Position numbers and translations under genes: made by a program | Source: a virus | Length of the DNA: 27,011 nt | Reading direction: 5' to 3' (one strand) | IMG/VR virus record: IMGVR_UViG_3300042542_002585 | Coordinates: 1 to 27,011 of that record | Shown here: in pieces, positions 1 to 7,076 of the stretch | Numbering within the stretch: position 1 is the stretch's first letter | Layout: each line of letters begins with the position of its first letter | Notes under the pieces: generated by a model | Seen by the model: the letters and a program-made list of their open reading frames with translations, nothing else | What the model was told of the DNA's origin: nothing | Databases searched by the model: none

Positions 1-25
1 GTTTTGTGGGTCCTGTCTAAAGATT

Positions 26-334
26 TTAACCCCCATACGGGTCAAGATTCCTTTCCTTGGCACTCTTGCTCGCGTGGCAGGAATTGCACAACGGTTGCAA
101 GTTATCGGCGTCCCAAAACTCACCGCCTAATCTCACGGGCTCAATGTGATCAACCATCTGTGCCAATGTAATCAATCCAACAGACTCACAGGCTTTGCAT
201 AGCGGTGAGGCTTGCAACACTGAAGCGCGAAGGTTGCGCCAATGCTGGGTATTATATCTCGGCTCTATGTATGACCCTTTGACGTATTGCCTAGGCTTCT
301 TGCCTCCTTGCTTAGGCTTGTTTATTGTTGGCAT
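26..334 (-). CDS. HNH endonuclease (packaging-associated type)
   Basis: A 102-residue protein with a zinc-bound HNH nuclease fold. It shows Cys46-x2-Cys49, the VDHI core with Asp62-His63, Asn78 in DADNLQPLC, and Cys83-x2-Cys86 followed by His87. The N-terminus is short and basic. This is the small phage HNH class that in HK97-like phages lies beside the terminase genes and assists DNA cleavage during packaging (family knowledge). Here it is the last gene of the leftward operon; its ATG at 334 lies inside the 3' end of the VRR-NUC gene (13-base overlap). If the genome is circular, the next gene is the small terminase at the right edge, which matches the usual HNH-TerS order. The family call is firm; the packaging role is inferred from context. 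Confidence 0.85.
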   Translation of the reverse strand: MPTINKPKQGGKKPRQYVKGSYIEPRYNTQHWRNLRASVLQASPLCKACESVGLITLAQMVDHIEPVRLGGEFWDADNLQPLCNSCHASKSAKERNLDPYGG

Positions 335-657
335 GTGAGTAACAGTTTAAAGTCTAGCAATGATCTTACCAAATGATAATCAAAGCCACAGTCTCTAACA
401 CGCTGAGCAAATACCTTCTGCTCTTCTGATTGCGTGCCTGTAGATGTCTTGACTTCAACGAATAGCAACTTACTAAAGTATATCACAATCAGATCACTGG
501 CCCCTGGTGTTAATCCTGTGGCCTTCATTAGCATGGCCGTGCGCTTATCCCTTAGCCCTCCGTTCGGTATGCTAAAGATTAAACAACTCTTATAAACGCG
601 TTGGAAAGTATTGCGATAATATATTATTATTTCTTGTTGTATTTTATCCTCAGTCAT
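322..657 (-). CDS. VRR-NUC domain nuclease
   Basis: A 111-residue, single-domain VRR-NUC protein of the PD-(D/E)XK superfamily. Visible motifs are an N-terminal acidic residue in the first helix (Glu9), SIPNGG near 29-34, the GASD motif with Asp55, and VEVK with Glu68 and Lys70, followed by the Gln-rich helix containing TQSEEQ (75-80). Stand-alone VRR-NUC proteins of phages resemble the nuclease domain of FAN1 and can cleave branched DNA, so a Holliday-junction or flap-cleaving role during replication or packaging is plausible. The length is normal for a stand-alone domain. Its ATG overlaps the stop of the preceding 95-codon frame by ATGA, and its end overlaps the HNH gene, so all three are likely translationally coupled. 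Confidence 0.88.
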   Translation of the reverse strand: MTEDKIQQEIIIYYRNTFQRVYKSCLIFSIPNGGLRDKRTAMLMKATGLTPGASDLIVIYFSKLLFVEVKTSTGTQSEEQKVFAQRVRDCGFDYHLVRSLLDFKLLLTCQQ

Positions 658-941
658 ATATTAGCAAAGTTACAAAATAGGGCGGTGTACAGAGGTGTAC
701 AGAGAAAAAAAGCTCTCTGTACACCGATTGCGGCCAATGGTAGCAAGGGCTGAGGGCAAAAGGTGTACAGGTGTACACTGAAAGTCAAAGACTTTTCCAG
801 AACTATGAAATAAAAAAAAGAGAAATTGAGAATTATATTTTCTAGGGAAGTTATGTTTTTTGCGTGGCTCTCTGTACACCCGAGACGCAAACCCGCGAAA
901 ACATTGAGAAAAAAGGTGTACAGAGAAAATGCGTTTTTCAT
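654..941 (-). CDS. 95-codon frame spanning the TGTACA repeats (uncertain gene)
   Basis: An open frame of 95 codons between the primase and the VRR-NUC gene. Its ATG overlaps the primase stop by ATGA, and its own stop overlaps the VRR-NUC start by ATGA, the same coupling seen throughout this operon. That speaks for a translated frame. Against it, the product is rich in Phe, Leu, Cys and Tyr, resembles no family I know, and its recurring pieces (SLYTFF, HLYTFC, LCTPLYT) are simply the translation of the TGTACA repeats. It may be translated mainly to carry ribosomes across the repeat region to the nuclease genes. A shorter frame in another phase (670-879) has no such coupling. Product function unknown. 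Confidence 0.35.
   Translation of the reverse strand: MKNAFSLYTFFLNVFAGLRLGCTESHAKNITSLENIILNFSFFYFIVLEKSLTFSVHLYTFCPQPLLPLAAIGVQRAFFLCTPLYTALFCNFANI
684..926. repeat. GGTGTACAG repeat array, candidate origin or operator
   Basis: Seven TGTACA cores lie within 243 bases. GGTGTACAG occurs at 684-692, 694-702, 762-770 and 915-923. The inverse, CTGTACACC, occurs at 717-725 and 872-880, and a further GTGTACA is at 771-777. A longer 12-mer, GGTGTACAGAGA or its complement, occurs four times (694-705, 714-725, 869-880, 915-926). The first pair forms a perfect 12-bp inverted repeat with an 8-base spacer. An AT-rich stretch (about 786-860) lies between the left group of five and the right group of two. 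Iterons flanking an AT-rich segment next to the primase-helicase suggest a replication origin; a regulator-binding cluster is the alternative. The T-run lies in the loop rather than after the stem, so the inverted repeat is not a normal terminator. Confidence 0.7.
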
Positions 942-3103
942 TGTCTGTTCACTTTTACAACCGAATAGCAGCGCATTGTTGAGCCGTTTACCTTCCTTCT
1001 TACCTGTTCAAAACCCAAATTTTTCATTTCCATCCCCAACTTTCGAGTGTCAAAAATCCGCTGTTGGCTGTTTACCTCTAGATATATTTTCAATTCGGTA
1101 TTTGTTAAATAATCGCTATAATCACCATTTTGCGGAACACGAAAATATTGGTTTATTAATTCCGCTTCAAAATTAATTGCATTAAATTCACTACTATTTT
1201 CGTTTAATTGCAGTATGTCCTCACTCGAAAGGTGCCAATTGAACCCTGATTGGTAGAGGTCGTAGAAGGCCATGAAAAGGGCCGTTTTATCGATGGCGTT
1301 GTATGCCGGGTGATTGATGCCGAGCACATTAATGGGCAGGATTCGGCGGTTGCCTGTTGGATCTGAGATAAGGCCGAGGTCGTTGGTAGTGCCTGCTAAG
1401 ACGGCCAAGCGTTTCAAATCTCGGTGTGTGCGCCCATAAGGCAGGCGAATTGAGAATGACGCCTTACTAGTCAACTCCTTAAATCGTTTGGCCTCAAACT
1501 TGGATTTGCCCCCAAATTCGTCATCCATGATGATCAGTTTTTTTGTCAGCAAAATATCGTCATCCTTGCCCCCGTCGAGCTTAGACTCGGCGTAATAGTT
1601 GGCGAGTGGTTTGGGCAGTAGCCTGCGAAAAAACTCAGTTTTACCCGTATTTTGGCGCTCGCCTGCCAATACCAACACCAGCGGCGAGGTATGTCCGTAA
1701 ACGCTGGCAATCATTCCAACGCCCCAGTGAGTTAAGTATTTTGCAACGTGAGGCGTGGTGGTTTCGATGGTGGCGGCCAACTCATCGATGAGCGATTGGC
1801 TGCGCTGTACCGACTCATTGGCTTTGAGGAAATCCTCGAATGGGTTATAGTAGCGGGTGAGTTCCGAGTAAATAACCCTGCAGAAAAACTCAAAACTTAT
1901 CTTATTGTCTGTCAACTCACTGAAGCGCAAATACATCGTGTTTAGCGCCATATCGTCTAAAATTTTCGGTTTCGAGTTAAATAAAACTGAGCGATCCTCA
2001 ATATCTGCCGTGATTGTGTTGTAGTGCAGTTGGTGATTGTTTTGCAGATACAACTGGCACAACGCGACGGGCGTCTGACCTGTCAGCTGCAGCGAAACAT
2101 TAGCCTCAAATACTGCGGCGGCGGTTTCTGTGGCCTTTTCAACGTCCATGCCAGACAGCCGGGCAATCTCAACAACAGACTCCTGAGCACGCCCTTGCTT
2201 TTTGGCCATTTTTGCAATGTTCTCCAATTTCACAGCCTGCTGACTTTTCAACTCAACCCCCGCCTGTTTAGCGTAGTAATAAAAGGTGCCGATTGCAATC
2301 TTGCTCTGGCCTGTATCTCTGAGGCAATAATTATACTGCCTATCGGCCTTAATATGATCGTATTTGCTATTTTGGCCCGCAACCGCGTGGAAATACTCAC
2401 GGCCTCGCTCTCCAAACTCAGAAGCCAGTGCAAAGCCAATGTCTAAGTAATTTTTATAGGCCCCCTCTGTTAGATCATAACCGCCCCGGCAAATCCTATC
2501 TATAAGCTCATCAAACTCATTGCCAGTTAGCACAGTGTGCACTTGCTTTGGCTTAGCTTCCTTTTTCGGGTACTCCTTAAACGTCTTGCTTTGCTCGTTG
2601 ACATAAAGTAAGGGGTCGTATGAAAGGAACCGCAGGCGGCTTACATTCTTACAACTCTGATCAATCAGTTGCCCGTAATTGCGGAAATAATACTGTTTTA
2701 ACCCATTAAAGGCATCGAGGTGGCGCTCTGGCTCTATCTTAACGAGTGCTGCCAATCCATTGCCAGAAACGGATAGCAAAGCGGCAAAAGTATAGGGATC
2801 TTTTGCCAGTTCAGACTTCAGCCGAGCCACATCGTCTACAGCGTCAAAATCAATACAAATAAGCCCTGAGTGTTGGATGAGGTTTGCATTGCTTACATTG
2901 TCCCGAAAAGTACCCGAGATTGTAACCGCTGGAATCCGCTGCTTTGCCTCGGCCTGCTCATCTTTGCTTAACGCCTTGGTATTTCTGTACGCCTCTATTA
3001 AAGCCAAATGCTGACCAGATCGCACTAGGGCGAAATAATCAGCAATTTGGATAGTGTGGTGCTTTGCCGACTGTCTAATATTCGGCAGATAGGTTATTTG
3101 CAT
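938..3103 (-). CDS. VirE/BT4734-type primase-helicase
   Basis: A 721-residue multidomain replication protein. Residues about 55-175 match the BT4734/VirE N-terminal domain of the archaeo-eukaryotic primase superfamily, with the metal-binding Asp85-x-Asp87 in ICIDFD and an SGNG motif at 113-116. Residues about 200-285 resemble the PriCT-2 primase C-terminal region (GGYDLTEGAYKN, then YYYAKQAG). Residues about 470-640 are a VirE/VapE-family P-loop ATPase, with Walker A GERQNTGKT at 481-489, Walker B LIIMDDE at 523-529, and GNRR at 584-587. The protein probably primes DNA and unwinds it at the phage fork. It is full length, starts at an ATG overlapping the previous gene by 10 bases, and lies next to the TGTACA repeat array, which fits a role at a local origin. 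Confidence 0.88.
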   Translation of the reverse strand: MQITYLPNIRQSAKHHTIQIADYFALVRSGQHLALIEAYRNTKALSKDEQAEAKQRIPAVTISGTFRDNVSNANLIQHSGLICIDFDAVDDVARLKSELAKDPYTFAALLSVSGNGLAALVKIEPERHLDAFNGLKQYYFRNYGQLIDQSCKNVSRLRFLSYDPLLYVNEQSKTFKEYPKKEAKPKQVHTVLTGNEFDELIDRICRGGYDLTEGAYKNYLDIGFALASEFGERGREYFHAVAGQNSKYDHIKADRQYNYCLRDTGQSKIAIGTFYYYAKQAGVELKSQQAVKLENIAKMAKKQGRAQESVVEIARLSGMDVEKATETAAAVFEANVSLQLTGQTPVALCQLYLQNNHQLHYNTITADIEDRSVLFNSKPKILDDMALNTMYLRFSELTDNKISFEFFCRVIYSELTRYYNPFEDFLKANESVQRSQSLIDELAATIETTTPHVAKYLTHWGVGMIASVYGHTSPLVLVLAGERQNTGKTEFFRRLLPKPLANYYAESKLDGGKDDDILLTKKLIIMDDEFGGKSKFEAKRFKELTSKASFSIRLPYGRTHRDLKRLAVLAGTTNDLGLISDPTGNRRILPINVLGINHPAYNAIDKTALFMAFYDLYQSGFNWHLSSEDILQLNENSSEFNAINFEAELINQYFRVPQNGDYSDYLTNTELKIYLEVNSQQRIFDTRKLGMEMKNLGFEQVRRKVNGSTMRCYSVVKVNRQ

Positions 3104-3273
3104 ATTGTAATTTTAAGCAGGTGCTCAGTAAGCGTGCAAAGTAGTTGCCCGTTCAGTTTAGCGTCGCGAATATACTCGCCCTGATCATCGTGTAAGTGAA
3201 TTGCCTTAATTAAAATTCCGTTCTCTGTTACTTCAACGTGTGCGATCCGTGCGTGTGTTGGTTTAGTTTTCAT
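3094..3273 (-). CDS. hypothetical protein, 59 aa
   Basis: A small protein starting MKTKPTHARIAHVEVTENG, with beta-strand-like alternation (VEVTENGILIKAIHLHDDQGEYI) and a C-terminal helix. I chose the ATG at 3273, which lies inside the end of the preceding 50-residue gene (11-base overlap), rather than the longer frame from 3303, because that longer frame would run across most of the upstream gene's tail. The 3' end overlaps the primase start by 10 bases. No family is recognised; the position between coupled replication genes suggests an early, DNA-metabolism-related role only by association. Confidence 0.6.
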   Translation of the reverse strand: MKTKPTHARIAHVEVTENGILIKAIHLHDDQGEYIRDAKLNGQLLCTLTEHLLKITICK

Positions 3274-3415
3274 CTTTTTGCTGTCTTTTTTTCCATTCAT
3301 CAATTACTTTTTTTATGGCTTCAGTGATCGTGCTGGCTTTTTGCATAGGAATATCGGAACCTTGCCGCCATTCATTGTAATAAGCCAAAATAATGATTGC
3401 CTCCTTTTCGCTCAT
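3263..3415 (-). CDS. hypothetical small protein, 50 aa
   Basis: A short frame starting MSEKEAIIILAYYNEWRQG and ending in a lysine-rich amphipathic helix (AIKKVIDEWKKRQQKDEN). Its ATG at 3415 overlaps the stop of the preceding 73-residue gene by ATGA, and its stop lies just inside the next gene. This coupling on both sides, together with filling an otherwise empty 110-base gap, is the main support. The pattern (acidic start, AYYNEWRQG, then a helix ending in charged residues) is reminiscent of short Bacteroidota phage proteins, but I cannot name a function. Confidence 0.6.
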   Translation of the reverse strand: MSEKEAIIILAYYNEWRQGSDIPMQKASTITEAIKKVIDEWKKRQQKDEN

Positions 3416-3633
3416 AATAACTTTTCATTACCATCGCCTAACTTAATAAATCCCGAGTCTTTTGTTGATCCAGTGGCGCGGATGAAATCCACCTCCAACT
3501 TTGCCGAGTTTATAATAACCTGACCGACGTCGGCCATTGCTTTCGCCGTTGCTATGTCAATATCGCCATCCTTTAGGCGTTCCAGTGTTTCAAATAGGTG
3601 ATCACGAAGATCATTAATTTTGTTGCGTGCCAT
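3412..3633 (-). CDS. conserved small phage protein, 73 aa
   Basis: The protein begins MARNKINDLRDHLFETLERL, continues with a helix containing ATAKAMADVGQVIINSAKLEVDFI, and ends in a flexible tail. The pattern 'NDLRDHLFETLE...AKAIADVAQVIINSAKVEVDF' is one I recognise from many Bacteroidota phages, but no biochemical role is established to my knowledge. It is mostly helical with no membrane segment, so probably cytoplasmic. Its start overlaps the end of the HNH gene by 20 bases and its stop overlaps the next ATG by ATGA, placing it firmly in the early leftward operon. Confidence 0.75.
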   Translation of the reverse strand: MARNKINDLRDHLFETLERLKDGDIDIATAKAMADVGQVIINSAKLEVDFIRATGSTKDSGFIKLGDGNEKLL

Positions 3634-4228
3634 TTTTTTCTAGTTTGTTAATTTGTCTTGTGATACTTCTTTTAATGCTTAATACTTCCCTTAATTCCTC
3701 GGGCAAGTTTTTGATGTTGTTGCGCCTCATATGTTCGTGGCGGTCGATGAGCTCGAGATTGTCCAGTGCGATATTGGTCTTGTTGCGGTCTTTGAATACC
3801 ACAAAAAAACCTTTAGGCACTGGGCCGTTAATGGCTTCCCACATCAATACGTGCACCAATTTAAACCCCTGGGCTGTCTTTTCAACCATATACCCATCCC
3901 GGTAACTACGGTACCCTATCGGCTTTGTGTTGTGCGGATTTTGCCCCTTCTTAAATTGGGTTTCAACTCCGCCCATCATTAGGCCTTTGGTGCCTTTATT
4001 CCAGCTTGTCATTCCCTTTTTAAATTGGGTTGCCGGGTGCCCTTTAAAATTGGCTTTGTAGTATTGATGCAAAAAGTCGGGGCTTTTGTTAACGCCAGTA
4101 TTTTGCTGTTTGTGGTAGATCTGCGCAACTGAGCAACCGAATCGCTCCGCCAAATCCTTTGCCATTGTTGTAGGGTATAGCTGCACAAATTCTGCCGTTT
4201 CGGCTTCAGTCCATTGCTTGCGTTTCAT
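3614..4228 (-). CDS. HNH endonuclease with N-terminal HTH
   Basis: A 204-residue protein. Residues 1-50 look like a DNA-binding helix-turn-helix (WTEAETAEFVQLYPTTMAKDLAERFGCSVAQIYHK). Residues 65-105 carry two TQFKKG repeats and a WNKGTKG motif typical of phage-encoded HNH proteins. Residues about 105-170 form the HNH_3-type nuclease: His126 in LVHVLMWEA, NGPVPKGFFVVFKDRN around 134-149, and NIALDNLEL followed by a C-terminal helix (EHMRRNN). Such genes are either free-standing homing endonucleases or site-specific nickases used by the phage. There is no sign of intron insertion around it. Its start overlaps the 64-residue gene by ATGA, so it is integrated in the operon rather than a recent insertion. 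Confidence 0.85.
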   Translation of the reverse strand: MKRKQWTEAETAEFVQLYPTTMAKDLAERFGCSVAQIYHKQQNTGVNKSPDFLHQYYKANFKGHPATQFKKGMTSWNKGTKGLMMGGVETQFKKGQNPHNTKPIGYRSYRDGYMVEKTAQGFKLVHVLMWEAINGPVPKGFFVVFKDRNKTNIALDNLELIDRHEHMRRNNIKNLPEELREVLSIKRSITRQINKLEKNGTQQN

Positions 4229-4419
4229 TCCTTTATTGCATAAGTTACCTCAATCCCAAAAGCGTTATGGCCTAGCGTTGTTTCCTTAAAAGCCTTTTTC
4301 ATAACCTTCACCCATTGCGCTTCAGGCAAACTAATCCCCTGGATAAATTCCTGTATTTCTGTGCTGTTATAGCTTTTGTCTGTGTGCTCGATTTCAACTG
4401 TTATTACAAATGTTTTCAT
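4225..4419 (-). CDS. hypothetical protein, 64 aa
   Basis: A small protein starting MKTFVITVEIEHTDKSYN and ending IEVTYAIKE. The two terminal beta-strand-like stretches enclose a helical centre (LPEAQWVKVMKKAFKETTLG), a beta-alpha-beta layout. No known domain, signal peptide or membrane segment is seen. The start overlaps the stop of the 48-residue HTH gene by ATGA, and the stop overlaps the start of the HNH gene by ATGA. The double coupling makes it very likely to be a real gene of the early operon; its function is unknown. Confidence 0.65.
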   Translation of the reverse strand: MKTFVITVEIEHTDKSYNSTEIQEFIQGISLPEAQWVKVMKKAFKETTLGHNAFGIEVTYAIKE

Positions 4420-4562
4420 TTCTTCATACTTAAAATATACCTAACCCCCGACTGGCTGTAACCCAACCGCTCGGAAATCTCCCTAATTGAATACTTTAGA
4501 TCCTGCCGCAATATCAAAACGGCATATTGTTTCGGCGTGTAGCCGTTTAAATTTAGTCTCAT
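4416..4562 (-). CDS. small HTH protein, 48 aa
   Basis: A 48-residue frame beginning MRLNLNGYTPKQYAVLILRQ. Residues about 18-42 have the look of a helix-turn-helix (YSIREISERLGYSQSGVRYIL), with the usual small residue at the turn (Gly34) and a recognition-helix-like SQSGVRYIL. This resembles sigma-like or MarR/Xre-type recognition helices and could bind DNA as a minimal regulator. The ATG at 4562 overlaps the helicase stop by ATGA and the TGA at its end overlaps the next ATG, so it is translationally coupled at both ends. It fills the only gap of any size between the helicase and the 64-residue gene. The domain assignment is by eye. Confidence 0.65.
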   Translation of the reverse strand: MRLNLNGYTPKQYAVLILRQDLKYSIREISERLGYSQSGVRYILSMKK

Positions 4563-5950
4563 AATTTTACTATAAAATTTTTAACTGCGCCACCCTCGGC
4601 AAATTCTCGCTCTCTGCGATTGGTATAGCCCTGCGTGTAGCCTTTTGCATCCCAAAACCTCCTTAATTCCGAGTAATTGGCGTAATACAGCACCCGCTCA
4701 ATAAATGCCTGCTTGTAATTTTTACGGCTTTTAAGTTCCCATAAATCGGCTGGCGTTTTGGCAATCTCAAACAGATATCGGCCGTTGAGCTTTTCGTAGG
4801 CCATCAATTCCAAACTGCCGCGCTCGGCTTTCTTTTCTGTTGCAAATATCTCACCGCAAAACTCACAGAAACGAGCGGATGCGTAAAGCACAGCACCGCA
4901 GCACGGGCAATCTTTAACAGGTGCCACGCCTTGCCCTTTCTTATTCTCCATCCCGGCGAATGCCTTGCCCCAATCGCGTGCCTCCTGCCAGAATCCTAAG
5001 CGGTGCACATTCTCGCCAAAGTCGAGGATAGTGAACTCTTTTTTACTCGCTGTCGGCCGAGATCCACGCCCCACCATTTGAAGCCATAGCGCTACGGATT
5101 TGGTAGCCCTGTTCACAACCACAACCTCAATATCTGGGCAGTCAAAGCCAGTTGTGGCAATTCCGCAGTTAACGAGGATTCCGTATTTGCTACAAATAAA
5201 ATCCTGTATTAAATCGGCTCTTTCGTATGCGCTTTGTTTTGAATGTACAGCGTAAACTCTGCCAACCCCCAACTCCTTGGCAAAAGCCTCAGCGGTATTT
5301 ATCGTGGCCTCAATGTTCACGCAAAAAACAATTGCCTTCTTTTCCCTCCAACGCTTGCAAAACTCCTGCACAACTCCCTCATAAACTTTCGGGCGGTTGA
5401 AAGCGTCATCTAACCCCTGCGCTGTAAATTCCCCCATTCTGCTGGCGATTTTGGAAGTGTCCACTGGATGCATTGCGTAGGTGATCGGGTTGCACAGATA
5501 GCCCTGCGCGATCAATTCCCCAATCCCTACCGAGTTAATGAGTTTGCCGTAGCTTTGCGCCATCGGTGGCTTACTTACAGGCGTTGCAGTTGCGCCGATT
5601 ACAAAGCCATCAAACCCATCCAGAATTTTGCGAAAATTTCCAATGTGGGCCTCATCAATCACGAGCAAATCGTAACTGCTTAAATCTACCACCCCGCGCT
5701 TTATTTGATTGTTCAGAGTCTCAACCATTAAGATATCGCAGCGGTTTAATTTGCCCGCTTGGCTTAACAACTCGCGCCTGTGGGTTACGATTGCCACGCG
5801 GCGCCCCTTTTCCAACACCCTACGCACAATCTCAGAAAATACAACCGTCTTACCCGCTCCAGTGGGAAGGCATAGCACAACCCGCTTACTTTCTTTAAAA
5901 GCCCCGCGGATCTCATCGACGGCGGTCAATTGGTAGGGCCTTAATTGCAT
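4559..5950 (-). CDS. SF2 DEAH-type helicase with C-terminal zinc ribbon
   Basis: A 463-residue superfamily 2 helicase. Motif I is LPTGAGKT near residue 29-36, motif II is VIDEAH, motif III-like is GATATP, motif V is CGIATTGFDCPD and motif VI is QMVGRGSRP. The helicase core is followed by a four-cysteine zinc ribbon, CPCC then CEFC, and a charged C-terminal region. This is the SSL2/COG1061-like phage helicase that translocates on duplex DNA and takes part in replication or recombination fork processing. The Q-motif-like start (LRPYQLTAVDEI) is intact, so the gene is full length. Its ATG overlaps the end of the DnaA-like gene by 10 bases and its stop overlaps the small HTH gene. Confidence 0.9.
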   Translation of the reverse strand: MQLRPYQLTAVDEIRGAFKESKRVVLCLPTGAGKTVVFSEIVRRVLEKGRRVAIVTHRRELLSQAGKLNRCDILMVETLNNQIKRGVVDLSSYDLLVIDEAHIGNFRKILDGFDGFVIGATATPVSKPPMAQSYGKLINSVGIGELIAQGYLCNPITYAMHPVDTSKIASRMGEFTAQGLDDAFNRPKVYEGVVQEFCKRWREKKAIVFCVNIEATINTAEAFAKELGVGRVYAVHSKQSAYERADLIQDFICSKYGILVNCGIATTGFDCPDIEVVVVNRATKSVALWLQMVGRGSRPTASKKEFTILDFGENVHRLGFWQEARDWGKAFAGMENKKGQGVAPVKDCPCCGAVLYASARFCEFCGEIFATEKKAERGSLELMAYEKLNGRYLFEIAKTPADLWELKSRKNYKQAFIERVLYYANYSELRRFWDAKGYTQGYTNRREREFAEGGAVKNFIVKL

Positions 5951-6384
5951 ATTCCCAGCAGCTCCTTTACTGTGTTGTAAATCTTCTGCACTCCTTTATC
6001 GTATTCCAAAAACTCCGACATTCTTTGATAGCTGTTAATCGCTGTCGAGTGATCACGGCCCAACCGTCTGCCAATCTCTGAATATCTTAGGGCGTAATGT
6101 TGGCGCAGAATATATACCAACATATGCCGGGCATCCTTAATGTCGCCCTCCCTGGATGTTGAAAGCAACTGCGCAGGGGTTACATCGCAGGCAATGCAAA
6201 CGGATTGCATAACCTTAGAAAAGTCATCCATCTTGCTGGTAAATTTTACCTGTGGGCGAAGCAGTTCGTTTTTCAACCTTACCACCTCGGCCTCATATTT
6301 GGATGTCATTTGCAGGATGCGCATTTGTAGCTCTTTATTCTCCCTGCGTGCTCTGCTGTATAGTTGTAAATAGTCTGTAATCAT
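5941..6384 (-). CDS. DnaA domain IV-like DNA-binding protein
   Basis: A 147-residue protein. The N-terminal ~45 residues form a charged, probably coiled-coil helix (SRARRENKELQMRILQM then YEAEVVRLKNEL). Residues about 55-145 match the DnaA C-terminal DNA-binding domain: the helix SREGDIKDARHMLVYILR (77-94), YSEIGRRLGRDHSTAIN (101-117) and a C-terminal helix. The DnaA signature RDHST (110-114) keeps the Asp-His-Ser/Thr-Thr residues that contact the DnaA box in host DnaA. The AAA+ ATPase domain is absent, so it cannot itself form the initiator filament. Stand-alone domain IV proteins are known in phages and mobile elements but poorly characterised. A perfect DnaA box lies in this operon's promoter. 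The ATG overlaps the preceding gene by 50 bases. Confidence 0.85.
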   Translation of the reverse strand: MITDYLQLYSRARRENKELQMRILQMTSKYEAEVVRLKNELLRPQVKFTSKMDDFSKVMQSVCIACDVTPAQLLSTSREGDIKDARHMLVYILRQHYALRYSEIGRRLGRDHSTAINSYQRMSEFLEYDKGVQKIYNTVKELLGICN

Positions 6385-6532
6385 CTGGCTTTATTATTGA
6401 ATGTCTGGATAGTTCGTACTGCTCGGCAACTTTAATATACTCCCTCATTTTATCCCGCTCTTCGATGTTGGTGATCATAAAGCAGGCGTTGTAAATGTGA
6501 AGCGAAATCGTTTGTTCTGGGAGGTCAATCAT
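6335..6532 (-). CDS. hypothetical protein, 65 aa
   Basis: A small protein starting MIDLPEQTISLHIYNACFMI with a central charged helix (EERDKMREYIKVAEQYELSRHS). No recognised domain and no membrane segment. The ATG overlaps the stop of the coiled-coil gene by ATGA, which supports translation. The 3' 50 bases overlap the start of the DnaA-like gene in another frame; this overlap is unusually long for the operon, and one of the two boundaries may be slightly different from what is given. Function unknown. Confidence 0.6.
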   Translation of the reverse strand: MIDLPEQTISLHIYNACFMITNIEERDKMREYIKVAEQYELSRHSIIKPDDYRLFTTIQQSTQGE

Positions 6533-6894
6533 TGCCCCATCCCTTTCTTTTTCGCTCTATGCCTTGCTTTTCTAACTCTCGCCTGTTCTCTTCTGATTGA
6601 TTCCTTTGCTTCCAGTGCAAACAATTTCTGCAACGCTGCTGCCAAATCATTCTCAGCAATGAGCAAACGCTTGGCGCATTCCTGCCCTCGATCTTCCCAC
6701 GTCTTTGCTTTGTCTTTTTCTGCTCTGGCTTCAGCCTGCAGGTCGAGCAGTCGCGTGGATTGCTTGGCATATTGCAAAGTCTTTCGGTTCAATTCCCTGC
6801 CCAATCCGCGCACCTGAGCACGTGAGGCGTTAATGGCAAGCCCTAGCACGATCGTGCTGCCGGCTGTTGCTGCGGTTAAGATTTCAATTATCAT
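6529..6894 (-). CDS. membrane-anchored coiled-coil protein, 121 aa
   Basis: Residues 1-24 form a hydrophobic segment (MIIEILTAATAGSTIVLGLA) that should act as a membrane anchor. It is followed by a long charged, heptad-like helix (AQVRGLGRELNR, then AEARAEKDKAKTWEDRG and LAAALQKLFALEAKESI) and a very basic end (RKARHRAKKKG). The probable topology is N-terminal anchor with a cytoplasmic coiled coil and basic tail that could contact DNA or RNA; this is inference. It lies with two other small membrane proteins at the head of the early operon, coupled by ATGA overlaps on both sides. No named family is recognised. Confidence 0.7.
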   Translation of the reverse strand: MIIEILTAATAGSTIVLGLAINASRAQVRGLGRELNRKTLQYAKQSTRLLDLQAEARAEKDKAKTWEDRGQECAKRLLIAENDLAAALQKLFALEAKESIRREQARVRKARHRAKKKGMGQ

Positions 6895-7076
6895 TTTGAA
6901 TTATCGTTTTTTATTACAAGGTTTAAAACATACAAAGCAGCCACGCAAAGCATAAAAGAAAAGCGAGCGCTCTCTGGCCACGTCAACGGGTTAAATTGAC
7001 CCGATACAAATACAAAGCCTGCATAGGTTATCAGCAGGGCCTGCGCAAAGCAGAGCATGGTAGTGCGAAGGCTCAT
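6891..7076 (-). CDS. small two-helix membrane protein, 61 aa
   Basis: The protein has two hydrophobic segments, about residues 5-24 (TTMLCFAQALLITYAGFVFV) and 39-56 (FSFMLCVAALYVLNLVI), joined by a short polar loop with SGQFNPLTWPESAR. The tail is short and polar. It is probably an inner-membrane protein expressed early. It is not near the lysis genes, so a holin role is unlikely although the size would allow it. The start overlaps the preceding gene by ATGA, and the stop overlaps the next. Possible roles include superinfection exclusion or membrane docking of replication, both speculative. Confidence 0.68.
   Translation of the reverse strand: MSLRTTMLCFAQALLITYAGFVFVSGQFNPLTWPESARFSFMLCVAALYVLNLVIKNDNSK

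Noticed and set aside
694-725. 12-bp inverted repeat as a transcription terminator
   Set aside because: The T-run is in the loop and not after the stem, in either direction.
670-879. Second minus-strand frame of 69 codons through the repeat array
   Set aside because: It has no overlap coupling with its neighbours, unlike the 654-941 frame, and its product is the same repeat sequence read in another phase.
684-926. Repeat array as a CRISPR
   Set aside because: Repeats are short, in both orientations and unevenly spaced, without unique equal-length spacers and without cas genes.
826-1176. Plus-strand frame of 116 codons crossing the repeat array and primase end
   Set aside because: It runs opposite to the primase, which has strong domain evidence, and shows no known motif; only its beginning lies in the uncoupled repeat region.
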